From Mesostigma viride (taxonomy: Eukaryota; Streptophyta; Mesostigmatophyceae; Mesostigmatales; Mesostigmataceae), in NCBI GenBank assembly GCA_009746045.1, contig RPFO01000089.1, positions 380,458 to 444,457 of the forward strand: 64,000 bases of DNA, written 5' to 3'. Below are positions 1-11,056 of this stretch, piece by piece; the first letter of the stretch is position 1, and each line of letters starts with the position of its first letter. The position numbers and the translations under genes were made by a program. The notes under the pieces were generated by a model. The model was not told where the DNA came from. It made no database searches and was given only the letters and a program-made list of their open reading frames with translations.

Positions 1-3000
1 GCACTCGCCTGCAACGAGGGGGGCGCCGCCGAGGGCCCTCACAGGTCCGCAGGGAAAGGCCCTGGCAAGGGCGTGGCGTCAGCCAGCAGCGGCCGGCTCT
101 CCTCATTGGCCAGCGAGGGCAGGACTCATGCCACACTGGACCACAGCGCATCCGCACCAGGTCTCCTTTCCCTCGCAGGGAAGGCGGCCGCAGGGGGGGC
201 TTTGTCATCGGGGGTGGCAGCACCGCTCCCCCTGTCGGTCGTGGTGTCGCTCGCTCAGGTGGTCGAGGGGGCAGGGAGGGGCAGGGACCCTGCGTTGCGC
301 CACGCGGCGTACGTCCTGCTGCAGAAGTTGCTGGGACGGTGAGCATGGGTCGTGCATTTGTGATCTGTGTACATCCCTGCTGTTGTGTTTATTTGGTTTG
401 ATGACTAGCTTTAAAAGTGCTAACAGTGCTGGGTGGTGGGCGCGGAGCATATGTATATTTTTTCTTTAGGGTTCTTCTTCTTTTCAGGGTTTTCCTTATG
501 TTGCGTGCCAATCTCACCTCCGTAATTTATCATTCTCAATGAATATATATATGTGCATCACCCAAGTTATTTTTTCGCACTGGAGGTAGTAGTCGTAGTA
601 GTATATATCTGGTTGCGTTGCTATTGCTGGGAGTAAGAGTTTCTGACCACCCGGTCACCCCATACCCCATACCCCATATATTATACCCCATACGCCATAC
701 CCCATACGCCATACCCCATACCCCATATATTATACCCCATATATTATACCCCATACGCCATACCCCATACGCCATACCCCATACCCCATATATTATACCC
801 CATATATTATACCCCATATATTATACCCCATACGCCATACCCCATACCCCATACCCCATACCCCATACCCCATACCCCATACCCCATACCCCATACCCCA
901 TACCCATACCCCATACCCCATACCCCATACCCCACCCCATACCCCATACCCCATACCCCATACCCCATACCCCATACCCCATACCCCATACCCCATACCC
1001 CATACCCCATACCCCATACCCCATACCCCATACCCCATACCCCATACCCCATACCCCATACCCCATACCGGTCCTGCGGCACCTATCTTGCATGAGTGAG
1101 CGTTGAAAACTACTTGCGTTCTCTCTCTTGAAGCACATGGCTCATGCTCCGTAGTATCCACCGTCTGGAATCCTGCTGTGAAAGATTGATAAATCATTTT
1201 AGAACGATCAATTACTTTATGCATTTCACAGGTTGCCCACTGCCCGGTATCCCTCGCGCACTGTGATGATACTAATACGCCCCTTCTATTTTGCTCTGTA
1301 AAACAAGCTGCAAGTTATTGTATTGACCTTTTCCATCCTTCCAGCCACCTCCAAGCGGCCCACCACCCGCCACCCACCACCCACCACCCACCACCCACCA
1401 CCCACCACCCACCACCCACCACCCACCACCCACCACCCACCACCCACCACCCACCACCCACCACCCACCACCCACCACCCACCACCCACCACCCACCACC
1501 CACCACCCACCACCCACCACCCACCACCCACCACCCACCACCCACCACCCACCACCCACCACCCACCACCCACCACCCACCACCCACCACCCATCACCCA
1601 TCACCCACCACCCACCACCCACCACCCACCACCCACCACCCACCACCCACCACCCACCACCCACCACCCACCACCCACCACCCACCACCCACCACCCACC
1701 ACTTACCACCCATTATGCATGACCTGTGTATTTTTCCTTTCAACTTTTTGTTTATAATTTAAGTCCCATAATCTCCCTGCCATCCACCACCCATGAATGC
1801 AGGCCGTCCAACCTCGCGCGCCTGAAGCTCTTCTCCGACGAACGTTTCGAGCGGCTCGCACGCATGGGCTCCGGCGTGCCCAAGCTGCGGGTGAAGCAAC
1901 TTCTGCCATCCGGCCCCAACACCATCCCCCCAGCGGCCACCCCCAGCGCCGCAGGCCCGACCCCCACCCTCAAGCCCGTCATCAAGATCAAGAAGCTGTC
2001 GGTCGCAGCGCCGGCCTCCATCCCTCTCGACGATGATGCAATCCTTCGGCAGCAACAAGGCGTCACAACCAGCGGCGGCAAGGGCGGCGGCGGCGTGGTG
2101 CCACAATCTGCTACCACGATGATCATGGCCACATCGCCAGCACGCCCGACCGCGTCCCGGTCCGTGATGAGCTGGCGCTCGTCACAGCTTCGCGCTGAAA
2201 TGGGGGATGACGGCACCGCCGATGTGTCTTCCCGGCCGCTGCCCTCCTTGCCACTGCCGCCTGCCACAACCGAGCCCGGTGCCTCTGCCCAGCAGCAGCG
2301 AACTTCCCCCACCGGTGATCCCCTTGCCCCCCAGGCGTTCCCATTTCTGGGCGCAGGGGCGGACGCCGGTGCGTCCGAGCGGAGCAAGTCGGGCAAGGGC
2401 CGACGGAGCAAGCGCCAGCGCAGCAACTCGTGGGCCTCGTCCCTCCACACGCCCTCCCAGGGTGGCGCGGCGGAGCCCAGCATCTCAGGCCCCGCGATGT
2501 CGTCCCCGATGTCCGCGCGGCTGCACGAGGCCACGTCCTACCCGCCCGCGGTGCCGGCGTTCGGCGACGGCGTATCGTCCAGGCCACGCGCCGACCCTGC
2601 CGTGAAACCGGAGGACTATCCCACCAAACAGGATGGCTCCGAGGATGTGGTTGGGGTGAAAGCCGAGGGGGCTGCGGAGGAGGCGGCCTATTCGCCGGTG
2701 CGGTGGCCAAGGGAGCGAGAGGGCACCGCGGATCCTGCCACGGCGGCCCAGGGCGGCCTGGCCCTGGAGAACATCGGCAATTTCGCACGGTTGCGAGCGT
2801 CGGGGGCGGCGGCGCGGGTGAAGAAAGGGAGGGTGGCCGGCGAGGAGCCTGATGACGATGGGGAGCGGCATTTGATGGAGGCGGCCCAGGATCGGCCCCC
2901 TGAGGACGATCTGGGGAAGCAACGGGAGGAGGCGGGCGTTGTCGCGGGTGGCGGCACACGCGGGGAGGCCGCGGCTGAGGCACCGCCGCGATTGGCCGAG

Positions 3001-3828
3001 GAGGGCGCGGGCTTCACCGCGGCATTGCTGGCCGGTAGCCCGGTGCCCTTTGAGGGGCACCATGTGGAGGACGAGGACAGAGCAGCCGCGGGCGTGGGGG
3101 ATGCGGCTGTGGCCCCCGCACTGGCGTATGGCACAGAGGGCGGTCACCTCCCTACTGGACGGGTCGAGGGTACCCTCGAGGGAGGCCCGGTGGTCGATGG
3201 AGGGCTGACGGGTGAGCTAGGGAGCGGTGGCGTGGCGGCGGTGGGCATGGGGGAGCTGCCACCTGGTGGCCTCCTGTCGATGAGTGAGGAGGAGGCGCGT
3301 GCCGCGCGCAAGCGCGAGCGAGACGAGACGCGCCGGTTGCGTCGCGAGAAGAAAGAGCGCAAGGAGCGGAAGAGGCAGGAGCGGCTCGCCCGGGAAGGGG
3401 GCGCGGGGGGAGGAGGGGGCGGTGGGTCGAAGAAACGGCACAGGGGGGATGGGGCGGAAGGGAGCGCGCTCGCGCCAGGTGTCAGCCGGCCATTGGACAG
3501 CGAGGGAAACTCCAGGGACGGCAGCGTGGGGGAGCCGCCGATCACGTCGCAACACGCCCACGCAGCGGTTGGGCTGCCGGACGAGGAGCAGAGGCTTGCG
3601 GAAGGGTTCAGGGATCCTGTGGGGGGGGATCCGGTGGAAGCCCCGGTGACGGCGGTACATGCGCCAGTACCGGCGGTAGAGGCCCCATTCCCGGCGGCAG
3701 CAGCAGGGATGCCGGCGGTGGCACCGGCAGCCGTGGAACCGGCGGGTGGTAGTCAACCTCTGTCGTTGCGTATTAAAGTCAAGTTGAAGCCGCTGTTGCG
3801 GCAGCCCCCTACCACCGATGGGACGTGA
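1..3828 (+). CDS. 3' part of an unrecognised host gene with basic and acidic low-complexity C-terminus (exons 1-338 and 1803-3828)
   Basis: The reading frame is open from the first base to a splice donor at 339 (ACG|GTGAGC). It resumes at 1803 after an acceptor (ATGCAG|GCC). The junction keeps phase: CG plus G makes an Arg codon, giving QKLLGR followed by PSNLARLKLF. The gene ends with TGA at 3828. The 5' part lies outside the window. The first exon ends in a helical-looking stretch (RHAAYVLLQKLLGR). The second exon begins with a conserved-looking basic segment (SDERFERLARMGSG, KLRVK, KIKKL), then becomes Ala/Gly/Pro/Glu-rich. Near codons from 3290 to 3450 there is a charged coiled-coil-like run (KKERKERKRQERLAREGG) and a KKRHR nuclear-localisation-like cluster. 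It closes with SLRIKVKLKPLL. I do not recognise the family. The charged tail and KIRVK-like motifs weakly recall the C-terminus of TFIID subunit TAF2, but that is only a guess. Confidence 0.6.
461..555 (+). repeat. Left member of a dispersed inverted repeat pair
   Basis: About 90 bases here reappear in reverse complement at 4540-4632 with only a few differences. The shared core includes TGCGTGCCAATCTCACCTC and TTTATCATTCTCAATGAA. The left copy sits in the intron of the first gene and the right copy downstream of the gene. No coding sequence is visible; it may be the end of a short interspersed element. Confidence 0.8.
657..1068. repeat. Heptamer satellite (CCCATAC)n in the intron
   Basis: An almost uninterrupted array of a 7-base unit, CCCATAC on the plus strand (GTATGGG on the minus). 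Toward the left edge (660-840) units alternate with CCATATATTATAC and CCATACGC variants, so the left side is older or degenerate and the right side homogeneous. It lies in the 339-1802 intron. All six frames are open only because the unit lacks stop codons; no protein is implied. Confidence 0.95.
1359..1713. repeat. Heptamer satellite (CCCACCA)n in the same intron
   Basis: About fifty near-perfect copies of the 7-base unit CCCACCA (TGGTGGG on the minus strand), with two CATCACC variants near 1592-1600. The array ends about 90 bases before the splice acceptor at 1802. Like the array at 657-1068, it has a 7-base period and puts GGG runs on the minus strand, so both could form G-quadruplexes in the antisense strand or C-rich pre-mRNA. 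Confidence 0.95.
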
Positions 3829-4539
3829 TGTTGGTAATGGCCGAGCTTGTATGGGGGGATTGCTAGTGTCCGCCATGGGTTTGTCCAGGGAAGACGTAGG
3901 CGGTTTGAGGTGGATGGTTAGCTAGGGTCGCAATGGACAGTGAGCTGCTGAATGCATGTGTAGGATAGGCTCTCTGTTAGCTTGTGGCTGCGTTTGGGGG
4001 CTGTCGAGCCTCGTTGGACTTCGCAAAGGATGTCCTGATGGGGAAGACTATCTGTGTGCACTTCGAGCCAGAAAATGCATGCCTTGTGTGTGGTGCATGC
4101 CACCTTCTTTTGGTCCGGATGAAGTAGCCCAGGTTCATGGTTCCAAGGACATTGTTGGTTTTTTGGAGGATGGCTAAGACTGTGTTTTTAATTCACACAC
4201 AATGGTGCACCATCCATTCCATCCCATGTTCCCCTCCCACTGAGGACTAATGCTCACGTGACGCAGTCACGTGTCTATTAATGTATGGTGCTACTTAGTA
4301 AAGGAAGCCCTCGGTGCATGTATGCCCCATTCGACCCACTCTACTGGCCAATGAATTAATTAAACTCGTGCTCCCGCTGGGGAGTCACGGAGCACCGGAG
4401 TGCTTTTAATCCCTGTATGTGCACAACAGGAAGAAAGGGCAGAGACCCCTTTCTCCTTCATGCCAGAGGCATGCCACAGCAGCAATCGGACACGAAAGAC
4501 GATCCGGCAAGTTCTGTGGGTGCAATAAGACCCATGTGA
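3829..4539. other. 3' flank of the first gene with a LINE 3'-end fragment
   Basis: No gene seen. The first 350 bases are probably 3' UTR and flank. Bases 4203-4290 match the 3' ends of the LINEs at 58840-58915 and 62690-62765: a shared CATTCCATCCCATGTTCC block, then a palindromic CACGTGACGCAGTCACGTG. This is a 5'-truncated LINE tail of under 100 bases. Confidence 0.7.
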
Positions 4540-4632
4540 GCATATATGTTCATTGAGAATGATAAATTACGGAGGTGAGATTGGCACGCAACAGAAGGAA
4601 AACCCCGAAAAGAAGAAGAACCCTGAAGAAAT
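4540..4632 (-). repeat. Right member of the dispersed inverted repeat pair
   Basis: Reverse-complement copy of 461-555. It lies between the 3' flank of the first gene and a LINE fragment on the minus strand. Confidence 0.8.
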
Positions 4633-4756
4633 TAATAGTAATCTGACACGGACATCCAAGGATCACGCCAGCTGCACAAGGCACAACTAACTACAGCACA
4701 AAACTACGACACGCGGCAACATCGCTGCCGGCCCACCATGCAGGCCTGGGAGGGAT

Positions 4757-5225
4757 CTAGACCGCATGGGTCGCGACAAAGTCGGCCCGGGTGCGGCGGA
4801 ATAACACATCAGCCACGGTGCGAGTGAGGTCGAGTAACAGGCGCTGCCGCCAATACGAGGACCACGTGCGGGCAGACCACGGGGCGGTCTGACCCTCGAG
4901 GTCGAGGCGGTCGTCACGGCGCTGGCAGCACTCGTGGAAAAACTCCGCCGTCTTTGGGCCCATGGCCCCAAACTCCTCAAGGACAAAGGGGATGACACGG
5001 TGGGGCGGCACATTGCCGTAGGAGGCAAACTTGTCGCGCTCAGCCACAGCGGCAGCAGCGCTGGCATCCACAGCCGCCCGGAGGATGTGGCGACCGGAGA
5101 GCGGCCGAGCCAGTGACCGAGACATCGATGAGCAGGTGGCAACCCCGGCTGCCCATCGTAGTCAAGCACGGTAATGTTGGGGCGGTGGTCGGGTGAGTAG
5201 AGGGCGGCCCCATCCGCGTCCTCGC
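4757..5225 (-). pseudogene. 5'-truncated LINE: C-terminal domain of a reverse transcriptase ORF
   Basis: On the minus strand the segment starts with SEDADGA-type residues (CEDADGAALYSPDHRPN), passes LLIDVSV, and ends with FVLEEFGAMGPKTAEFF and WRQRLLLDLTRTVADVL before a stop. The copy at 58934-60052 has matching EDADGA, LLIDFSV, FVLEEFGAMG and WRQRLSVALTRAMADIL blocks, so both derive from one family. Here the coding frame switches at least twice, so it is dead. The RPN, IDVSV and FVLEE blocks recall the restriction-like nuclease domain that follows a CCHC finger in R2-like LINEs (inference). The 5' boundary near 5225 is where similarity to the other copy stops. Confidence 0.65.
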
Positions 5226-5340
5226 ACTTGAGTGAATTGAACTGAATTGATTGTAACATAACTCCGTTGGGAGTATATGTAGCACATATCCCTGAGAAGG
5301 GGCATATGGCTTTTAATACACTCTGGGCTACTTCCTGCAA

Positions 5341-8100
5341 GGGTAGGGTGTAAACTACACCTGCTCTGGGTGCACAAAGTGCACCTGCACACCACTATGT
5401 ATTCCAGCACCTACCGAAAGGCGTAGACATAGGGGTGGAAGATCATCATGGCTATACCAAGGCTAGGGCATGGTGTAACGTGCCAAACCCATCGGCCAGG
5501 CACGTTGGGAAAGATCGTTTCTATCTACGGGACCATCGTCCCGGTTTGTTGCCTGCCTTAGAGGGGAAGGGAATCACTATACTATGGGCTACTTGCTGTC
5601 ATCACAGCGTAGGCCCAGTAGCATTAATAATAATAATTACCTTCTTGTGTTCTTGCAATTGCAGTTGAACAAGATTATGCGTCGGACATCATTGTATTAA
5701 AAGGAATAGATTCGTAGCTCAGATTAACTGAGGTGGGTGAGTCGGCGGATTGGAGGACGACTGTCTTGTGCATCGTCCTCGCACGCCTTTATGCCAAGCA
5801 GTGCCACTAGGTCGGCACTCGGCACCAGCTGGCTGATCCACTCGTGTGGCCCAAATTCACCCGTCACTAAGTTATGGCCTGAAGTTCATTGTAGTGTGCC
5901 GAACTACGGCGGGTCGAACATAGGGCTGATCGACCTCTAACCATGTCCGTGGTAACCATCGTTACGCTATGCCATCGGACACACATCCATCGATATATAT
6001 TATAAAAATCCATCGATATATATCCTAATGTCACCAATATTACTCTAGATATCGACTGTCGGCACCCTCGTGTACACATGCATAGATGTGCCGGAAGGTA
6101 TGGACTTCAAACCACCCTAGGTATCTATCTCTTTTGCACGTATCTTTTTATACCATATTTCTTTTGCCAAACCTTCTCGTGCTTGCTAGGCTCGACCCTA
6201 GTCGGCACGCTACACTCCTCCCCCCCTATCGGGGAACTAGGGAGCCCACTCCCTTCAAGCGAAGGGTTCAAATTTATAGTTTGGCTCATGCGCTATCCAG
6301 ACCTTGGCCTCGTTGCCTTCTCCCTAGGCTTCCCTTATTAGTCACGCATCAAGCCGGGTATCCGCTGAAGCCCACCCTATATAGTGATTCGAGGCGGGCG
6401 CGCACGATCGGGGGCACAGTTGGACGGCGGGCGCGCACGATCCTAGCCACAGCGATCGGGGGCACGATCCTGGGCACTAGCGATCGGAGGGGGGCCGCGC
6501 TCGAATAGGAACTCTCCCCACGGATAGGCCTGTCCCGGCAGGATTTGTTTCCTTAGGTCGCCCAAGTGTCCAGCTCTTAGACCTTGGTCCCGGCTAACTA
6601 TCTACCGGGCCGAAGAACCCGGGCGGGCGTAAGGCCCTCCTATACTACCGAGGAAGCCCTCAGTCGGGCCTAGAGCCCTAAGATGGAACACAGGGCTATA
6701 GAAGTGTTCATGAGCTGGTCCCGCCAGGCCTTAAGCTTCAGCCTATATGATTTCAGGCATCCGCTCTGGGTTACACCAGTTTCATGAACAATCCTATACC
6801 CGTTCCTTGAGAGCAGCTTATATCCGCTCAACATTCATAGAGGGTGGATCCGGCAAGCCTATAATAGCTGTTGATCGTGCCGGTCCATTTGGTGGATTGA
6901 AGAGTGAAGACATCCATTGTGATGCCATGCGACTGTGAGGCAGGTAGTCCTGGCCGTTGCTGGGATGTCTGGCCATGCGCCACTGACTAGCTTGATCAGT
7001 TACTTGACGTTTATGCCGAAATCGTGACGATACGTATCAAAGTTGCTTGGGGTTGTTGTCGTCTGAATTGTCGACTGAATCAGGAGAAGCCGTACGTGAA
7101 CCGGTGGCTGTGTTGCTAGCGTGCAGCTCGGTCATATCGGAGAAGAACCGCATGTTGATAGTGCAGTCAGACCGTGCACCGCTGAATTGATTACTTGATG
7201 TAGCGTCCCGTGTTCAGCGACCGGGAAATCAGCGTTCAGCGACGAAGAGTGCGTGATGGGCGCCACTCAAACCTGCAAGATTGTGTGCATGGGTTGGTTG
7301 CGCTTGTGGTCGTGCAGAAGCATCAGTGGCATATACAAACAAAAGTCAGGCTGATTCTCGGGGTGGCAAGAAGCCAGCCCCAAGAGAAAGAAGGTACGCA
7401 ACAAGACATAACAAGACCACTAGTGTCAAGTTAGAGCAACAAGACAACAAGGCTCCACCTATAGTAGCCTCTGGAATTATGCCAACTGCTGAGGGCAGCC
7501 ATCGCTGGCCAGCAGCCATGCAGGAAAAACGAAAAGACAACTACTAGGTACCAGACAGATCTGTCATGCAAGTACTATATTCTGACACCTGAACTGGCCC
7601 TTCACTTGCTGTCGTTTCATCATAACCTTGTCAGAATCCCCCCCCCCTAAATGGATCTGGAGACAGTACTATGCTGTCGACAGATTTGTCGCGCCCACAC
7701 GACACACTAAGCATTAGTCAATGTGTCAATGCGACGGTGGTATATAGGCAGCAATGCCTAAGTTGCGGCAAGCCATTACGCATGTCACAAGAAGGATCCT
7801 CGTCTTCACGGCGAAACACAACATTGAGCAGAGGCTACCCGACGGCTATAACAAGGAAATGGGGGTTTGGTCGGCACTGAGCAGCTACTGTAATAGGCAG
7901 ACATGACAAGTGGTGAATCAGTGTCATACCTCCCGGCCGCAGCATTTCGGAATGCCGTTGCCGACTATGCGGCATACCTACATGCCCGGCCTTAGTCTGG
8001 CAGCATCCTGCCAGGGAAGAAGGGAACAGGTTGGTTCGTTCCCAAAGAAAGGTTGGCTGAGTATCAAACCGCAATGCAAAGCTAGGGGTCCACATGATCA
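5341..8100. other. Gene-poor interval
   Basis: No convincing gene. Short ORFs here have no recognisable motifs. Visible structure is limited to small local repeats: a duplicated CCATCGATATATAT at 5987-6022, and iterations of GGGCGCGCACGATC and AGCGATCGG at 6398-6490. It may hold the remains of the retroelement whose gag lies at 8104-9274. Confidence 0.5.
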
Positions 8101-8103
8101 TGT

Positions 8104-9274
8104 TCAATAGGTTGCCGACGTGTTACCGGGCGTGTCTGCTCCTCTCCTCAACTTCGGGCAGTTGCGCTTCATGTGACCGATCTCCTGACAATAGAAGCAC
8201 CGCATGTGCCAGCTGCGATTGTTGAGAAGAGCATTGACCTGGGAGTCATTCTGCGCGTCGCCGATCTCGTCCTCATCTTGCTCCTCCTCAGCTGGGGATT
8301 CCTCCGCGGGGTCGCCTTCGTCTGCAGGATTCGATGCGTCAGTACCGCGCCGCGTCAAGCGTGCAGTCCTACTAGCCATGCGGGTCGTCGGCTGCAGTGA
8401 GGAGATAGGCTTTGACCTTGGACATGTCCCACAGATGCCACGGGGTGTCTGCGAACTTCTTCCTAGCCTCCAGCTGCAGCTCAGGGTGGATGGCCTCCAT
8501 GAGGCGGATCTTGTACTCGTGGCCCAACACATATTCAATAGGCGACTCGCCATCTCGTCAAACTCCACCTCAAACTCGCGGTAGGGCATGTCACCCTGTC
8601 GGAATGCGCCAAAGGCGATGCGCTCCTGGAACTCAGCGTCTGGTGGGACGAGCTTCTGCTGAATTCGTTCCATCAGCTCGTGGATATCCTTGGGGTAGGA
8701 CTGTGACGCGATGCTATCGCAGTGAAGCAGTCGTGTAACTGAGATGTCCATGGCCTGGGTGATGATCAAGTCGATCAAGTCCTCGGTGGACAGATCCCAG
8801 CCGGTTGTGGTAGTTCGACCAGAATGTGATGGCCTTGTTCACCAGCCTAGCCCACTCCTGGATGTCTCGCGGCTTCATGCTCTTGTTTAGCTTGGGGATG
8901 TGCTTGAAGTCGGGCATGGGCGGCGCCTTGAAAAGTTTTTGCCGCCTGGGGCCGCTGAACTCCCGGGGCTCAGGCCACCCAAACGTGGGCGGCAGGAGAG
9001 TATGCTTGGACCTGTGTCCTGCCATGGAGCTGCCTGTCTGCTGTCGCGCCTGGGCATAGAGTGGGTGATCATAGCCCGGATCCTCCGCCGTGATGGTGCT
9101 AAAGTTCAGGTTCACGTCCGTGTCCCTGACTCGCCTATACTCATGTTGGATCCTGCAGGCTGACGACGGCGCTGTCTGTGCGCATGCTCCAGCTCCTCCT
9201 CCTCCTCCACTATATCTGCTTCTAGTGCATGGCTCTTCATCTTCGGACGAGGAGGTACTCCACTGTCCGGTCAC
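8104..9274 (-). pseudogene. Retrotransposon gag polyprotein, frameshifted
   Basis: Minus-strand gag of LTR-retrotransposon type. The N-terminal half (9274 to about 8720) is charged and Pro/Gly-rich. The frame then shifts near 8720-8780 and continues through a helical segment with motifs such as PPDAEFQERIAFGAFRQG and FEVEFDEMASRLL, the usual capsid-like region. An acidic stretch follows. A zinc knuckle CFYCQEIGHMKRNC (CX2CX4HX4C) sits at about 8164-8203, near the C-terminus, as expected for nucleocapsid. A second out-of-frame stretch near 8380-8480 indicates further indels. No protease or reverse transcriptase follows below 8104, so this is a gag-only remnant or non-autonomous element. Confidence 0.7.
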
Positions 9275-9797
9275 CCTTCGCGCGTTGGCGAAGGAGACGC
9301 TCCGTGAGCTATCCCTACGATTCTCTCTCCCGCCCCACGAGGGTCGAGGAGGTCGTGACGTGGCTCGGCCTGCGCCTAGGGTGCCATTCTGCGACCCTCG
9401 TCCAAAGCCAGGCGGTGTTCCGACATATGTGCCCCGGCCACGGCCCGCGCTAGTGCCTACATAGTACGGAACCCTGTGAGATGCCTATACCACGCCTAAC
9501 ACACCGTCTTCCCTACCGGGTGGTGTCAGAGCATTGGGAACACCGTCCGAGCGGGCGGTTTGGCCATGCTGTTGCGAGCGATTCGGGCTACCGTCTGGTC
9601 GTGGGATACGTTCGGTCTGCACCCTAGTGTTGGGAACACCGTCCGAGCGGACAGCTTGGCCATTTTGTGGTTCCCCCATCGGGAAGGTCGTGGTGTGTGG
9701 GTAACTATCTCCCTGACTATGATGACCTTCTTGGACCACGCCCCCATCGGGACGGGTGCTCGGACTATCGTCCAATGGTACATGTTGTTGAGCGAGC

Positions 9798-10250
9798 CTA
9801 CGACCCGAGCGTAGCCCTGTCCTGTCCTGGGCCGTCTAGTTTCCCTGCTGCGCCTGCTGCGCCTGCTGCGCCTGCTGCGCCTGCTGCGCCTGCTGTGCCT
9901 GCTGCGCCTGCTGCGCCTGCTGCGCCTGCTGCGCCTGCTGCGCCTGCTGCGCCTGCTGCGCCTGCTGCGCCTGCTGCGCCTGCTGCGCCTAGCTGCTGGG
10001 GACGAACCCAGCGCATGCTCCGATGAGGCCTCCTAATGGGCCCGGCCCTACCCTCGTCGGCAGTGGCATCGTTCTTCTTGTCCGGCTGCCTGTCGGACTT
10101 GCAAAACCTGGCCTTGTGGCCTGCCGGCTTGTGGCACTTGCCACACAAATTGGTCGACAGAGGGACTATCACGTAGCGTGTAGTCTCTTCGAGTTTCTCG
10201 TTAGTGGCCTTCGTGTTTCTGCCTTTCCTTGGGAGCAAGGCCAGTAGCAT
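9798..10250 (-). CDS. Zinc-knuckle-like ORF with (Gly-Ala-Ala)n tail
   Basis: A 150-codon minus-strand ORF with CGKCHKPAGHKARFC, a variant knuckle of spacing CX2CX5HX4C, near residues 36-50. A Gly-Ala-Ala tandem tail encoded by the 9-base repeat at 9841-9997 follows. It lies just upstream of the gag at 8104-9274 on the same strand and may be a piece of the same or a related gag. The flanking region (9530-9670) holds two copies of GGGAACACCGTCCGAGCGG. Its status as a translated gene is doubtful. Confidence 0.35.
   Translation of the reverse strand: MLLALLPRKGRNTKATNEKLEETTRYVIVPLSTNLCGKCHKPAGHKARFCKSDRQPDKKNDATADEGRAGPIRRPHRSMRWVRPQQLGAAGAAGAAGAAGAAGAAGAAGAAGAAGAAGTAGAAGAAGAAGAAGAAGKLDGPGQDRATLGS
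9841..9997. repeat. 9-base tandem repeat (CTGCTGCGC)n
   Basis: About seventeen copies of a 9-base unit on the plus strand, with one TGTGCC variant near 9895. It encodes Gly-Ala-Ala on the minus strand and Ala-Pro-Ala on the plus strand, so both frames are open by composition. Confidence 0.95.
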
Positions 10251-10429
10251 GTCATGGAGCGCTGCCTAACTGCGGGCTCGTGAGCATGGAGTGGATCGAT
10301 ATTGAGACTATCAATGTGTTGTACATAGCTGTATTAACTTTCTCAATCAATTCCTTCCGCATTTGCGGCTTCATCATCAGACTGTGAAAAGTGTGTGTTG
10401 TGAAAGCATTGTTCTGTAGCAGGGGAGGC

Positions 10430-11056
10430 AAAAGCATCGTCTTGCACCATCATCATTGTCGCAATTAGATTAGTTGGAGCGTCTAGCTAACGTCCCAGCA
10501 AGGATAGTCAAACGCGGCACGTGACGGTACACAAGGGGATCAATAAGAAGGTGGTCATCAGGCACGAGGGACAGTTCCTTGTCCTCGGCTGAGAGCCCTC
10601 CTTTTGTTAATCATAGGACAGGTCCTCACCCACCCCACAGGGCATGCAGCTAAGGCAGGCACGTCAGCTTAGTTAGCTCATTTGGTTTTTACCAAAGCTG
10701 AGTGGCCAGCAGCTAGCCATGGTGGCGCCGGAGATTGTGGCACGCAGACGCGACAGAGGAGCCTCAGACTCCTGACCAACGCCATGCGCATGCGCAGGCA
10801 GGGCCGACTCGGCGAACGGGCGGTTCTGTCACACCTGCGGTGACACCGATCCGGCAACGGGACGGTGATGCCGTGCGAACCTTTCGGACCCAGGGAACGG
10901 GCGGAATGACACTTCTTGTCGGGACGGGACCGACCTGGCGAACGGGCGGCTCGACCGTCTGACCCGACTAAGCTGGATTCCGAGGATATCGAGCGCAACC
11001 AAAAGCGACCCCAACTGAAACCGGATGCCCAGCGAGAAGTTATGTAGACGTCGCAC
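10430..11056. other. Interval without a recognisable gene
   Basis: No coding sequence supported. Three spaced copies of GAACGGGCGG (10815, 10895 and 10938 region) echo the related GTCCGAGCGGGCGG copies at 9545-9650. The segment probably belongs to the interior of the gypsy element whose 3' LTR begins at 12557. Confidence 0.4.

Noticed and set aside
657-1757. His/Pro/Thr and Tyr/Gly/Val ORFs over the heptamer arrays
   Set aside because: Open only because the repeat unit lacks stops; they lie in an intron.
1752-3876. Several 200-300-codon minus-strand ORFs opposite the first gene
   Set aside because: GC-rich antisense shadows; the plus strand has a phase-consistent splice and continuous coding.
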